DNA of 5,123 nt. It comes from an uncultured Bacteroidota bacterium (GTDB lineage: Bacteria > Bacteroidota > Bacteroidia > Chitinophagales > Chitinophagaceae). The position numbers and the translations under genes were made by a program. Every line of letters starts with the position of its first letter. The stretch's first letter is position 1. The DNA lies in contig CAMLEX010000417.1 of assembly GCA_946479055.1 (NCBI GenBank), forward strand, positions 1 to 5,123, written 5' to 3'. Of this stretch, positions 4,351 through 5,123 are shown piece after piece. The notes below the pieces were generated by a model. That model worked only from the letters and a program-made list of their open reading frames with translations, had not been told where the DNA came from and made no database searches.

Positions 4351-5123
4351 ACTCACTTCTCAACGAAAAATCTTGCGCAGCAGCTTTACGTGATGGCAAC
4401 CAGGAAGCGAACAATGCAATTATAAAAACAGTGACAGTCACCAATAAAAAATCTACCAACCTGAGTTTAACAGGAAAATAATCAATCAGGAAAGACCCGC
4501 CCTGCAAAGGGATCAAATGGAAATTTATCTGCAGTAGTGCAATTACTAATGCAAGTAACATTCCTGCAATAGTGCCGATCAGTGCCAATAATAAGCCCTC
4601 GCTCAAAAATATTTTTTGAATAAAATTTTTATTAGCCCCCAGGGCATGCAATACGCTGATATCTTTTTGTTTTTCCAGCACCAGCATAGTTAATGCTCCT
4701 ATCATATTGAATGCCGCTACTACCAATATCAGGCAAAGCACTCCGTAAATGATCCATCGTTCCATGTTCATTACTGCGTAAAGGCTTTGATTTTGCTGGT
4801 ATATAGTTTGAACATGATAATTTTTACCAAAAATCTTTTCTGCTTCAATTTTTAATTTATCGGCCTGGGTTGGATCGGTTAAGCTGATCTCCACTCCACT
4901 ATATTCGTTCGCATCTATTTTAAGCGCTTTTTTTGCAAATGCGATATTGGTGATCCCGTATTTGTTATCAAAATCCTGCTGGATCATAAAAGCTGAAGAG
5001 GTACGAATAGAATCATTACTGATATCATTTAAAGGATCTATTTGTTCTGTATTGCTTTTTCTGGGCAGATAAATTTTGAGAACGAAAATGTTTTTGTCCG
5101 CTTGTATACCCAACGCACCCTCT
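4349..5123 (-). CDS. FtsX-like ABC transporter permease (LolC/LolE-like), C-terminal part
   Basis: About 258 codons of a gene whose start lies beyond the right edge. The frame is open through position 5123, where it reads EGALGIQADKN, so no start can be assigned here. The first ~120 residues are a soluble periplasmic region of mixed charged and polar sequence. Then come three helices typical of the FtsX domain, at roughly 121-145, 170-194 and 220-240, counted from the codon at 5113. The signature LVVAAFNMIGALTMLVLEKQKDISVLHALGA sits across and after the first helix; its EKxKDIxVLxALGA part is typical of LolC/LolE permeases. ALFASWLPSRKAA closes the last helix. LolCDE lifts lipoproteins from the inner membrane toward the outer-membrane carrier. 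Assignment to that system rather than to another MacB/FtsX-type permease is likely but not certain without the ATPase gene. The gene converges on transketolase, and its stop codon is built partly from repeat copy 2. Confidence 0.85.
   Translation of the reverse strand, partial: EGALGIQADKNIFVLKIYLPRKSNTEQIDPLNDISNDSIRTSSAFMIQQDFDNKYGITNIAFAKKALKIDANEYSGVEISLTDPTQADKLKIEAEKIFGKNYHVQTIYQQNQSLYAVMNMERWIIYGVLCLILVVAAFNMIGALTMLVLEKQKDISVLHALGANKNFIQKIFLSEGLLLALIGTIAGMLLALVIALLQINFHLIPLQGGSFLIDYFPVKLRLVDFLLVTVTVFIIALFASWLPSRKAAAQDFSLRSE

Noticed and set aside
5111..5113. TTG as the start of the FtsX-like gene
   Set aside because: The frame continues open to the window edge and the protein is missing the N-terminal helix and periplasmic portion of the family, so this is an internal leucine codon.

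Overview
The window reads as chromosomal DNA of a low-GC Bacteroidota, most likely near Chitinophagaceae. This rests on protein sequence style, on start codons without a purine-rich Shine-Dalgarno, and on matches to the Bacteroidota -7 promoter consensus TAnnTTTG just upstream of frr and of the WecA-like gene. The genus call is inference. No plasmid, phage, CRISPR or RNA gene is visible.

Layout from left to right. The N-terminus of a PPK2-type polyphosphate kinase runs off the left edge on the minus strand (1-132). It is divergent from a complete ten-helix EamA/DMT exporter on the plus strand (213-1154). That gene overlaps tail-to-tail by 14 bp with frr, ribosome recycling factor (minus, 1141-1704). 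The intrinsic terminator of frr lies inside the exporter's coding tail. Next is a 194-bp gap holding a putative frr promoter, a long AT-rich inverted repeat and a strong terminator. The terminator closes a WecA/TagO-like polyprenyl-phosphate GlcNAc-1-phosphate transferase (minus, 1899-3035). Across a 182-bp divergent promoter region lies the N-terminal half of a split transketolase (plus, 3218-4051). It has no C-terminal partner next to it. A LolC/E-like FtsX permease converges on it (minus, stop at 4349, start beyond the right edge).

The roughly 300 bp between the transketolase and the permease is the most unusual part. It is filled by two tandem, diverged copies of a ~128-bp element with inverted ends. 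Each copy keeps an internal hairpin that looks like a terminator. The spacer between the copies seems to hold remnants of the 3' ends of both flanking genes. This suggests tandem duplication of the whole convergent gene junction.

The genes are a mix of housekeeping functions (translation recycling, pentose-phosphate metabolism, envelope polysaccharide initiation, lipoprotein export or cell-envelope ABC transport, polyphosphate metabolism). They do not form one pathway and seem to be transcribed as separate units. I see no convincing new multi-gene system. The novelty is in how terminators and repeats are built into gene ends.
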